The translations under genes and the position numbers were made by a program. A stretch of DNA of 64,000 nt from Massilia sp. 9I (GTDB taxonomy: Bacteria > Pseudomonadota > Gammaproteobacteria > Burkholderiales > Burkholderiaceae_D), in NCBI RefSeq assembly GCF_902506415.1, contig NZ_LR733275.1, positions 2,767,795 through 2,831,794 of the forward strand, read 5' to 3'. Positions 55,351 through 64,000 of the stretch are shown piece by piece (positions within the stretch are counted from its first letter, which is position 1; every line of letters starts with the position of its first letter). The notes under the pieces were generated by a model. That model had not been told where the DNA came from and ran no database searches. It was given only the letters and a program-made list of their open reading frames with translations.

Positions 55351-55940
55351 GCATCCCTCCGCGCGATGTTCGACCAGGCGCGCCAGCCGGTCCAGGCCAG
55401 CACCACGAACACCGCATACAGGATCGCGGTCAGGGTCAAGCCCTTGTAGACGTACAGGCCGACGTACAGCACGTCCACCACGATCCACACCAGCCAGTTC
55501 TCGACCTTCTTTCGCCCCAGCAGAAGCTGGCCCACCAGGCTGCCCGCGGTCAGGAAGCCGTCCGCGTGCGGCACGTCGGTGTCGGTGAGGTGGTCCAGGA
55601 AGCTCGAGAGCAGCACGAAACCCAGCAGCCAGCCGGCGATGGCCCAGCCCCAGGCCGCGCGCTTCAGGCGCGTCACGACCAGCTCCTGTTCGCCGGCGCC
55701 GTGCAGCCACTGGTACCAGCCCCACACCGAGGCCGCGATGAACACGAACTGCAGGCCCATGTCGCCGTACAGCCTGGCCTCGAAGAACACGGCGGCATAG
55801 GTTGCCGAGGAAGCGATCGAGAACAGCCAGGCCCAGTGCTTCTGGCGGATGTTCAAGGCCACGGTGGTCACCGCCAGCAGGAAGGAGATGAGTTCGAGCG
55901 GCGTGGTGCTGAAACCGAGGACGGCGAGCGGTTCGTTCAT
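55347..55940 (-). CDS. pnuC: PnuC-family nicotinamide riboside transporter
   Basis: A 197-residue seven-helix membrane protein of the PnuC family (WAWLFSIASSATYAAVFFEARLYGDMGLQFVFIAASVWGWYQW; VENWLVWIVVDVLYVGLYVYKGL). PnuC moves nicotinamide riboside by facilitated diffusion trapped by phosphorylation; the coupled NadR-like kinase fits this. A PnuT (thiamine) role is less likely but cannot be excluded from sequence, given the TPP-controlled receptor nearby. Confidence 0.88.
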   Translation of the reverse strand: MNEPLAVLGFSTTPLELISFLLAVTTVALNIRQKHWAWLFSIASSATYAAVFFEARLYGDMGLQFVFIAASVWGWYQWLHGAGEQELVVTRLKRAAWGWAIAGWLLGFVLLSSFLDHLTDTDVPHADGFLTAGSLVGQLLLGRKKVENWLVWIVVDVLYVGLYVYKGLTLTAILYAVFVVLAWTGWRAWSNIARRDA

Positions 55941-56005
55941 GCGGGGTGGGATGGAAGGTCAGCAGGCGATTATGGCCACTGGCGGCGGAATGCGCAAGCC
56001 GGACC

Positions 56006-56019
56006 GTCCGGATCCGGAC
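56006..56019. promoter_or_regulatory. Perfect 14-base palindrome, candidate upstream activator site
   Basis: GTCCGGATCCGGAC, overlapped by a second inverted pair CCGGAC/GTCCGG. Its centre lies about 97 bases upstream of the start expected from the sigma-54 promoter, the usual distance for an NtrC-type enhancer site. Confidence 0.55.
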
Positions 56020-56082
56020 ACCATTGCCCGCAGCCGGGCGGCGCCCCCGCTTCCCATGCCCTACTGCAGGGGCAAGCGGGGC

Positions 56083-56098
56083 TGGCACGGCCCTTGCA
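56083..56098 (+). promoter_or_regulatory. Sigma-54 promoter of the ABC export operon
   Basis: TGGCACG-GCCC-TTGCA matches the -24/-12 consensus exactly, with GG and GC ten bases apart. It lies 32 bases before the adaptor gene. Confidence 0.88.
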
Positions 56099-56129
56099 AT
56101 AGCAAGAGAAACAACCATCACAAGGCATC

Positions 56130-57377
56130 ATGGACCGCGCTCTCGACCCCGCATTCACCCAGCGCCGCCAGCGCACCCGCATCCTCTTCGGCGTACTGCT
56201 CCTGGCCGGGATCGTGCTGGCCACGTGGTTTCTCAACCGCGCGCTGCGTCCCAGCGTGGCGGCGTCCGACATCGTGGTGTCGGCGGTGCGCCGCGGCGAC
56301 GTCGCCAACACGATCAATGCCAGCGGCGTGGTGATCCCGGTGCACGAGGAAGTCGTCGCCAGCCCGGTGGTCAGCCGGGTCGCCCGCGTCCATGCGAAGC
56401 CGGGCCAGCAGGTCAAGGCCGGCGAGCTTCTGCTGGAGCTGGACGACCGCGACATCCGCCTCGCCCTCGACGCGCTGCGCGAGCAGCTCGCGCAGCAGGA
56501 GAACCGCATCGTCAGCCTCAAGCTGGAACTGGCTCAGAAGCACAAGCAGCTCCTGGCCGGCATCGAGCTGCTGGAACTCGACCTGCTGTCGAGCCGCGCC
56601 CTCAATGAGCGTAACCAGAAACTGCGCCAGAGTGGCCTGGTCTCGGGCGAGAACCTGCTGGCGGGAGAACTGGCCGTCAAGCGCGCCGAGATCCAGCTGC
56701 GCCAGCAGCGCGAACTGATCGCCGACAGTCGCAGCACGACCGCCACCAGCATTGCCGCGGCCACCCTGCAGAAGGACATCCTGCAAAAGCAGATCGCCCA
56801 GCAGGAACGCATGCTGGCCCAGGCCCGCGTGAGCGCCCCCTTCGCCGGCATGCTGACATCGCTGGTGCAGGACGAAGGCGCCAGCGTCGCCGCTGGCCAG
56901 CTGCTGGCGCGGGTCTCGGAGATGAACAACTACCGGGTCGAAGCCACGCTGTCGGACTTCCACGCGCGCGCCCTTAGCCCGGGACAGGCGGTGCGGGTCG
57001 AGCAGAACGGCGAAACCCTGGAGGGACGCGTACACACCATCCTGCCCGAGATCCAGAACGGCACCGTCAAGCTGCTGGTAGACCTGAAAGAGCCGCACCA
57101 CCCGCTGCTGCGCAACAAGATGCGGGTCGACGTCAACATCGTCACCGCGAACAAGAGCGGCACGCTGGTGCTCGACAGCGGCGCCGCCTTCAACGGCAGC
57201 GGGCGCCAGGACGCCTTCGTGGTGGCCGACGGCGTGGCGCGCCGCACCACCCTGCAGCTGGGCAGCAGCGATGGCAAGCTGGTCGAAGTCGTGTCGGGCG
57301 CGCGTGCGGGCGAACGCTTCATCGTGTCCGACACCAAGGCCTTCGCCAATCTGGACACCATCCGCATCACGAACTAA
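56130..57377 (+). CDS. Periplasmic adaptor (HlyD/MacA-like) of an ABC exporter
   Basis: A 415-residue membrane-fusion protein: one N-terminal helix (about 20-37), lipoyl half motifs (VVASPVVSRVARVHAKPGQQV ... ARVSAPFAGMLTSLVQDEGASV), long coiled-coil hairpin (about 115-225) and beta-barrel/membrane-proximal domains. It would link the ABC permeases to an outer-membrane channel; no TolC gene is adjacent. First gene of a six-gene operon. Confidence 0.88.
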   Translation: MDRALDPAFTQRRQRTRILFGVLLLAGIVLATWFLNRALRPSVAASDIVVSAVRRGDVANTINASGVVIPVHEEVVASPVVSRVARVHAKPGQQVKAGELLLELDDRDIRLALDALREQLAQQENRIVSLKLELAQKHKQLLAGIELLELDLLSSRALNERNQKLRQSGLVSGENLLAGELAVKRAEIQLRQQRELIADSRSTTATSIAAATLQKDILQKQIAQQERMLAQARVSAPFAGMLTSLVQDEGASVAAGQLLARVSEMNNYRVEATLSDFHARALSPGQAVRVEQNGETLEGRVHTILPEIQNGTVKLLVDLKEPHHPLLRNKMRVDVNIVTANKSGTLVLDSGAAFNGSGRQDAFVVADGVARRTTLQLGSSDGKLVEVVSGARAGERFIVSDTKAFANLDTIRITN

Positions 57378-57406
57378 CGAACGAAAGAACAACCAAGGGG
57401 AATGTC

Positions 57407-58069
57407 ATGATCAAACTGAACAAGGTCAGCAAGACCTACCGCACCGACAAGGTGGAGACGCTGGCGCTGAAGGATGTCGACCTGCACGTCAAGAAGGGGG
57501 AATTCGTCGCCATGATGGGGCCCAGCGGCTGCGGCAAGAGCACCCTGCTGAACCTCATCGGCCTGCTCGACCGGCCCGGCCAGGGCAGCGTCGAGGTCGA
57601 AGGGGTGCCCGTCACGCGCTACCGCGACAAGCAGGTAGCAAGCCTGCGCAACCAGACCTTCGGCTTCATCTTCCAGAGCTTTCACCTGATCCCCGACCTG
57701 CGCGTGATCGACAACGTCGAGCTGCCGCTCCTGTACCGCAGCATGGGGGCGGGCGAGCGCCGGCGCCTGGCGCGCGAGGCGCTGGAAAAGGTCGGCCTGG
57801 GCGCGCGCATGGACCACTACCCCAACCAGCTGTCCGGCGGCCAGCAGCAGCGCGTCGCGATTGCGCGCGCCATCGTCGGCCGCCCGCAGGTGCTGCTGGC
57901 CGACGAACCGACCGGTAACCTGGACAGCAAGATGGGCGAGGAAGTGATGGACATCCTGCTCAAGTTGAACCTTGAGGGCACGACGGTGGTGATGGTCACC
58001 CACGACGAACGCGAAGCGCGCCGCACCAACCGCATCGTGCGCGTGTTCGACGGCCAGCTGGTCGCATAA
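57407..58069 (+). CDS. ABC transporter ATPase (MacB/LolD type)
   Basis: A 220-residue ABC ATPase: Walker A GPSGCGKST, signature LSGGQQQRVAIARAIV, Walker B VLLADEPTGNLD and H-loop MVTHDE. It is the free-standing type that serves FtsX-like mechanotransmission exporters and drives the two permeases encoded next. Confidence 0.92.
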   Translation: MIKLNKVSKTYRTDKVETLALKDVDLHVKKGEFVAMMGPSGCGKSTLLNLIGLLDRPGQGSVEVEGVPVTRYRDKQVASLRNQTFGFIFQSFHLIPDLRVIDNVELPLLYRSMGAGERRRLAREALEKVGLGARMDHYPNQLSGGQQQRVAIARAIVGRPQVLLADEPTGNLDSKMGEEVMDILLKLNLEGTTVVMVTHDEREARRTNRIVRVFDGQLVA

Positions 58070-58079
58070 GGAGGGTCCC

Positions 58080-59327
58080 ATGCTACGTAACTACCTCCTG
58101 ACCGCATGGAAGGTCTTCATGCGGCGCAAGCTGTTCACCCTGATTAACCTGCTGTGCATCGTGCTGACACTGGTGGTGCTGATGGTCGTCGCCTCCCTGC
58201 TCGAGACGGCCTTCCGTCCCTCCGGCGTCGAGGGCAAGAGCGAACGCTTCCTGCAAGTCTTTGCCATGCGCATGGAAAGCCCGAAGCGCGACAGCACCAG
58301 CACCTCGCCGCTCGGCTACAAGCTGATCGACAAGTACCTCAAGCCCATGCCCGGCGTCGAGCGCGTTTCGGCGGTCACGATGCCGCAGGCGGTTTCGGTC
58401 TACCAGGGCGACAGCGTGAGCGAGCTGCAAATGCGCCACGCCGACGCCGACTACTGGAAGATCCTCGACTTCCGCCTCCTGGCGGGACGCCTGCCGACCG
58501 CCGCCGACGACGCGGCCGGGCGCCACATCGCGGTCCTGAACGAGAGCAGTGCGCGCCGCCTGTTCCCGGGCACGCCGCAGGTTGCCATCGGCCAGCGCCT
58601 GGACGTGCGCGGCCAGTCCTTCGAAATCGTCGGCGTGGTGGGCGACGCCATGCACCTGAACGCCTTCGCCGACATCTGGGCGCCGATCACCACCTGGGCC
58701 TCGTCGGATTACCGCAATCAGCTGACCGGGCCCTTTGTCGCACTGATCCTGGCCCATCGCGCAGGCGACCTGCCGCGCATCCAGCGCCAGGTCGAGACGA
58801 TCGCGAACGGCGTGGTGCACGACGATCCGACCCAGTGGAAAACGATCCGCTTCTGGGCCGACAGCAAACTGGACCTGTTCGCCCGCATGACGATCGGCAG
58901 CACCGAGCACGCCGATTCGAGCGCCAGCGTCCTGCTGGCCATCATCGGCAGCGCCATGCTGGTCTTCATGCTGCTGCCGGCCCTGAACCTGGTCAACCTG
59001 AACACCGGCCGCATCCTCGAGCGGCGCGCCGAGATCGGCGTGCGCAAGGCGTTCGGGGCCACCAGTGCCCAGCTGGCGCTGCAGCTGGTGGTCGAGAACG
59101 TGCTGCTGTGCCTTGCCGGCGGCCTGCTGGCCCTGGGGGCCACCGCCCTGGTACTGGCTTGGCTCGAACAGAGCCAGCTGATCCCCTACCTCGAGGTCGA
59201 CATCAACCTGGCCGTATTCGGCTGGGGCATGCTGATCGCCGCCGTCTTCGGCCTGGTCTCCGGCGTGCTGCCCGCCTGGAAGATGTCGCGCCTCGACCCC
59301 GTCCACGCCCTGAAGGGAGCTGCCTGA
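58080..59327 (+). CDS. ABC permease, MacB/FtsX family (first)
   Basis: A 415-residue permease: N-terminal helix (about 20-42), a MacB-like periplasmic domain (about 45-280) and three C-terminal helices (about 286-305, 340-360, 378-400) with the conserved ERRAEIGVRKAFGATSAQL loop. Begins 11 bases after the ATPase and overlaps the second permease gene by one base (TGATG). Confidence 0.9.
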   Translation: MLRNYLLTAWKVFMRRKLFTLINLLCIVLTLVVLMVVASLLETAFRPSGVEGKSERFLQVFAMRMESPKRDSTSTSPLGYKLIDKYLKPMPGVERVSAVTMPQAVSVYQGDSVSELQMRHADADYWKILDFRLLAGRLPTAADDAAGRHIAVLNESSARRLFPGTPQVAIGQRLDVRGQSFEIVGVVGDAMHLNAFADIWAPITTWASSDYRNQLTGPFVALILAHRAGDLPRIQRQVETIANGVVHDDPTQWKTIRFWADSKLDLFARMTIGSTEHADSSASVLLAIIGSAMLVFMLLPALNLVNLNTGRILERRAEIGVRKAFGATSAQLALQLVVENVLLCLAGGLLALGATALVLAWLEQSQLIPYLEVDINLAVFGWGMLIAAVFGLVSGVLPAWKMSRLDPVHALKGAA

Positions 59328-60538
59328 TGTTCCGCCATTTGTTGAAATTGACCTGGAGACGCAAGTCCAGGAACCTGATGCTGAGCCTCGAGATCCTGAT
59401 CGCCTTTGCGATCGTGTTCGGCGTCGCGGCCTTTGGCATCCGCTATGCGCAGCTGTACCGGATGCCGCTCGGCTTCGCTAGCGCGGACTTGTGGTCGGTG
59501 ACGCTGAACGTGGGCGACGAGCAGCAGACCCGTCTCGAGCAGGCCGTGTACGACAACCTGCGCCGCGGCCTGGCCGAACTGCCGGAAGTGCGCGACGTGG
59601 CCTTCGTCAGCTTTGGACCCTATTCCAGCTCGACCATCTCGACCGACCTGAGGCGCCCCGCCAAGGACGGCAGCAAGGGCAAGTCGGTGAAAACAGAGAT
59701 GCTCGACACCGACGACGATGCCGCCCGCGTGCTGGGACTGAAGTTGGTCGAGGGGCGCTGGTTCTCGGCGCTGGACAACGGCAACGCGGACCGCACGGCC
59801 GTCATCAACCGCCGCCTGGCCGAGGCCATGTTTCCCGGCGAGCGCGCGGTCGGCCAGCGCATCGAGGCCAACGAAGGCCCCGGCGTCACCCGCGGCTACC
59901 GCGTGGTGGGTGTGGTCGATGCCTACCGGCCGAAGGGTGAACTGTCGTCGCCGGTGAACTTCGCCTTCACCCGTTTCGAGGCCGGCAAGAACGACCGCGA
60001 CGCCCGCACCATCGTACTGCGGGTGGCGCCCGGCACGGAGCGCGCTTTCGAAAAGCGCCTGAACGCCCGCCTGAAACTGATCCACAACGACTGGACCTAC
60101 GGGATCAGTCCCTTGTCGGCCGAACGCGGCACCATGCTCAAGAGCTATGTGACGCCGCTGGTGGTGGTTGGCATCATCGCCGCCTTCATGCTGGTGATGG
60201 TCGCCTTCGGCCTGTTCGGCGCATTGTGGCAGAACACCACCCAGCGCATCCCCGAGATCGGCCTGCGCCGCGCGATCGGCGCCAGCGCGACCCAGATCTA
60301 CCGCCAGATCGTGCTAGAACAGTTCCTGCTCAGCTCCGTCGCGATCGCCCTTGGCTTGGCCCTACTGGTGCAGCTGCCGCTCACGGGGGTGCTGGGAGAG
60401 AGCCTGAACTGGATGGTGTTCCTGGCGGCCGCCGGCCTGTCGATGGCGGCGATCTATCTGCTATCCTTGCTGTGCGCCCTGTATCCGGGCTGGCGCGCCA
60501 GCCGCCTGAGCCCGAGCGACGCACTGCATTACGAATAG
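59327..60538 (+). CDS. ABC permease, MacB/FtsX family (second)
   Basis: A 403-residue permease with the same build: helix near the N-terminus (about 18-40), periplasmic domain and three C-terminal helices with IPEIGLRRAIGASATQIYRQI. The pair suggests a heterodimeric membrane part. The ATG is in the upstream gene's stop (TGATG). Confidence 0.9.
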   Translation: MFRHLLKLTWRRKSRNLMLSLEILIAFAIVFGVAAFGIRYAQLYRMPLGFASADLWSVTLNVGDEQQTRLEQAVYDNLRRGLAELPEVRDVAFVSFGPYSSSTISTDLRRPAKDGSKGKSVKTEMLDTDDDAARVLGLKLVEGRWFSALDNGNADRTAVINRRLAEAMFPGERAVGQRIEANEGPGVTRGYRVVGVVDAYRPKGELSSPVNFAFTRFEAGKNDRDARTIVLRVAPGTERAFEKRLNARLKLIHNDWTYGISPLSAERGTMLKSYVTPLVVVGIIAAFMLVMVAFGLFGALWQNTTQRIPEIGLRRAIGASATQIYRQIVLEQFLLSSVAIALGLALLVQLPLTGVLGESLNWMVFLAAAGLSMAAIYLLSLLCALYPGWRASRLSPSDALHYE

Positions 60539-60557
60539 ATCGAGGAACACACCGACA

Positions 60558-61948
<1,391 letters not shown>

Positions 61949-61952
<4 letters not shown>

Positions 61953-63334
61953 CGCTACGCCAGCGGCTAGGCGCCTACCTCTTCGCCCTGCACCTGCTGC
62001 TGTTCGTGGCCGCCGGTTTCCTGCTGATCGAACAGCCACTGCTGTTCGTCGGCGCCGAAGCCCTGCTGCTGGCCAGCCTCGTCCTCGGCTTCGCACTGGT
62101 GCGGCGCGCGCTGGAACCGCTCGGCTACACGCGCCGTTTCCACGACCTGCTGCAAGACCAGAACTACGCCAACCGCCTGGCCGCTCCCGGCTCGCCCGAA
62201 CTGGAAGAGCTGGTCGGCATGTTCAACACCATGCTGGCGGCCCTCCACCGCGAGCGCCTGGCCGTGGGCGAGCAGCAGGGCTTCCTCGACCGCCTGCTCG
62301 AAGCGACGCCGAACGCGGTGCTGGTCTTCGATTTCGACGGCGCCATCAGCCTGGTCAACGCCAGCGCGGTGGCGCAGCTGGGCCTCGCCGAGCCCGAGGG
62401 CAAGCCGCTGGCGGCCTGGCTCGAAGGCAGCGCGCCCCTCGCCGCCGGACTCGACACGCGCAGCCGCGAACGCAGCCTCGACCTGATCGCGCAGCTCGAC
62501 GCCCTGCCGCCCGGCGACATCCGCATGCTGACCGATCTCGATGGCCGGCGCTTCCGCGCCCAGCGCGGCCAGTTCTTCGATCGCGGCTTCGCGCGCCACT
62601 TCCTGATGCTGGAAGAGCTGACGGCGGAACTCGAGGATTCCGAGCGCGCCACCTACGCCCGGCTGGTGCGGGTGCTGGCGCACGAGGTCAACAACACGGT
62701 CGCAGCCACGCGCTCGGTGCTCGATTCCCTGCTCTATTACCGCAGCCAGCTGCGGGACGCCGACGCCCAGGACTTCACCACCGCCATCGAAGCGGTCAAG
62801 CGCCGCAACGTCAGCCTGGGCGAATTCATCGACCGCTTCACGCGGGTGGTCAAGATGCCGGCGCCGGAACTGCGCCCGGCCAACTTGCGCGCCATCGTCG
62901 ACGACATCCTGTGGCTTAACCGCGAACAGTGCGCGCGCGCCGGCATCCGGCTCGGTTGGCGCCGCTGCGACGAGGTCCCCGCGCAGCCGCTGGACACCGG
63001 CTTGATGGAGGCGGCGCTGCTGAACATCGTCAAGAACGCGATCGAGGCGGTGCTGGCCCGCCAGGCCCTGGGGGTCGCGGGCGGCCACGTCGAGCTCACG
63101 CTGGAACGGCAAGATGGCGAAACCGTGCTGGCGGTCCTCGATTCGGCCGACCTGCTCGGTGAAATCGCGCCGCGCCAGCTGTTTACGCCCTTCTTCACCA
63201 CCAAGCAGGGCGGCCAGGGCATCGGCCTGATGTTCGTGCGCGAAGTCCTGATGCGGCACGGCTTCAGTTATTCGCTCGGCTCCACGGGCCACGGCGAGAC
63301 GCGCTTCGAGATCCGCTTCCCAACCGCCCAATAA
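61949..63334 (+). CDS. NtrB-like sensor histidine kinase
   Basis: A 461-residue membrane kinase: two helices (about 12-28, 32-52), HAMP-like linker, PAS (about 110-215), H-box VLAHEVNNTV with His245, N-box NIVKNAIEAV and C-terminal GQGIGLMFVREVL. The usual DxGxG box reads DSADLL, a departure in the ATP lid but not in the ATP-binding Asn. It is the cognate kinase of the upstream regulator and probably senses damage related to the exporter's cargo. Confidence 0.87.
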
Positions 63335-63363
63335 AAACCGCCGCGGGATCACTCCGGCGGCGG
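63335..63363 (-). terminator. Terminator for the S46 peptidase gene
   Basis: A 7-base-pair GC stem (CCGCCGC/GCGGCGG) that on the minus strand runs into GGTTTTTATT. It may also stop the kinase operon from the other side, with a weaker U-tract (CTTCTT). Confidence 0.65.
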
Positions 63364-63383
63364 CTTCTTGATCAAGCATTCGA

Positions 63384-64000
63384 TTACTTCTTAGGATACT
63401 TGATCGTCATTTCCTTGAGCAGGTTGTCGGCACGGTCGACTTCCTTCATCACCCACAGCATGTAGCGGATGTCGACGTGGATCGCGCGCGTGATGGCGCT
63501 GTCGAAGTACCAGTCCTTGGTGATCGATTCATAGGTCGAATCGAAGTTCAGGCCCACCAGTTCGCCGCGTTTGTTCATGACGGCCGAACCCGAATTGCCA
63601 CCGGTGGTGTCGGCGCTCGACAGGAAGTTCACCGGCACGGTACCCAGCACCGGATCCTTGAACACGCCGTAGCGTTTGCCCTTGATCGCTTCGAGCAGCG
63701 GCGCCGGGGCGATGAACGGATCCTTGCTGGTGGCCTTCTCGACGATGCCCTCCACGGTCGTGAACGGACCCTTGACCAGGCCGTCGCGCGGCGTATACGG
63801 CGCCACGGTGCCGTAGGTCACGCGCAGGGTCGAGTTGGCGTCCGGGTAGACCGGCTTGCCCTGCGACCTCTTCCAGGCGATGACGGCGGACATGTACTGC
63901 GGGATCACGCGTTCCAGGTTGCCATCGATCTCGTTGCGGCGGTTCTCCAGCGCCAGCCCGGTCTCGTGCAGGCGCACGGCCAGCTGGATGAAGGGGTCGT
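63384..64000 (-). CDS. S46-family dipeptidyl peptidase, C-terminal part (cut by window edge)
   Basis: The frame runs off the right edge; about 205 residues of the C-terminus are present. SADTTGGNSGSAVMNKRGELVGLNFD carries the catalytic Ser of Dpp7/Dpp11-like peptidases, and DPFIAPAPLLEAIKGKRYG and DIRYMLWVMKEVD match the family end. S46 enzymes release dipeptides in the periplasm. Substrate class (Dpp7 versus Dpp11) cannot be told from this part. Confidence 0.9.
   Translation of the reverse strand, partial: DPFIQLAVRLHETGLALENRRNEIDGNLERVIPQYMSAVIAWKRSQGKPVYPDANSTLRVTYGTVAPYTPRDGLVKGPFTTVEGIVEKATSKDPFIAPAPLLEAIKGKRYGVFKDPVLGTVPVNFLSSADTTGGNSGSAVMNKRGELVGLNFDSTYESITKDWYFDSAITRAIHVDIRYMLWVMKEVDRADNLLKEMTIKYPKK

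Overview
The window is 64 kb of high-GC chromosomal DNA that looks like a betaproteobacterium of the Oxalobacteraceae, probably the Massilia/Telluria group. The grounds are the succinylase lysine genes (dapC, dapD, dapE next to an ArsC-like gene and prmB), a PilU-type pilus ATPase, a Bug-type tripartite tricarboxylate receptor, a trimeric-porin family protein, and the strong GC bias at third codon positions. This is inferred from gene content; no rRNA or tRNA gene is present to test it.

Left third (1-17.4 kb). A truncated AraC regulator and a small conserved protein precede dapC and dapD. Then comes a compact light-sensing operon: photoactive yellow protein (pyp), its p-coumarate ligase fused to an acyl-carrier-like domain, and a MerR regulator with a cobalamin-binding domain of the CarH/LitR kind, with two matching palindromic sites around its promoter. 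pilU follows, then a glucarate operon (LysR regulator, porin, MFS permease, glucarate dehydratase, Bug receptor) ending at a strong terminator, then arsC-like, dapE, prmB, a REP-type doublet and an ABC-F ATPase.

Middle (17.4-41.7 kb). This is ordinary core DNA: CheW, Nudix, DUF817, a TPR-GGDEF cyclase, a FapA-like protein, an OmpR/EnvZ-type pair, a four-gene operon headed by a GbsR/MarR-like regulator (DCC1 thiol oxidoreductase, membrane protein, TIGR01777 reductase), a serine/threonine dehydratase coupled to RidA, a PAS-GGDEF-EAL protein, a FeeM-like N-acyl amino acid synthase, PhzF, LysR, MFS, aldo/keto reductase and GST.

Island (about 41.7-50.0 kb). Base composition drops sharply and codon use changes. 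Reading across it: a type VI secretion cassette (Hcp, a MepA/M74-like murein endopeptidase, a secreted cysteine-rich candidate immunity protein), DUF4145 and MltR/HEPN-like proteins, a Cas2-fold protein without CRISPR, a serine recombinase, a two-gene CBASS antiphage system (CD-NTase plus S-4TM effector), another DUF4145 protein, and a truncated serine recombinase. This is a defence and competition island.

Right end (50-64 kb). Core DNA resumes with a VirK/YbjX protein, a TPP riboswitch controlling a TonB-dependent receptor, a second copy of the REP doublet, an HDOD protein, a NadR-like kinase with PnuC, and a six-gene ABC export operon (adaptor, ATPase, two permeases, NtrC-type regulator, NtrB-type kinase) behind a textbook sigma-54 promoter and an upstream palindrome. 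The window closes inside an S46 peptidase gene on the minus strand.
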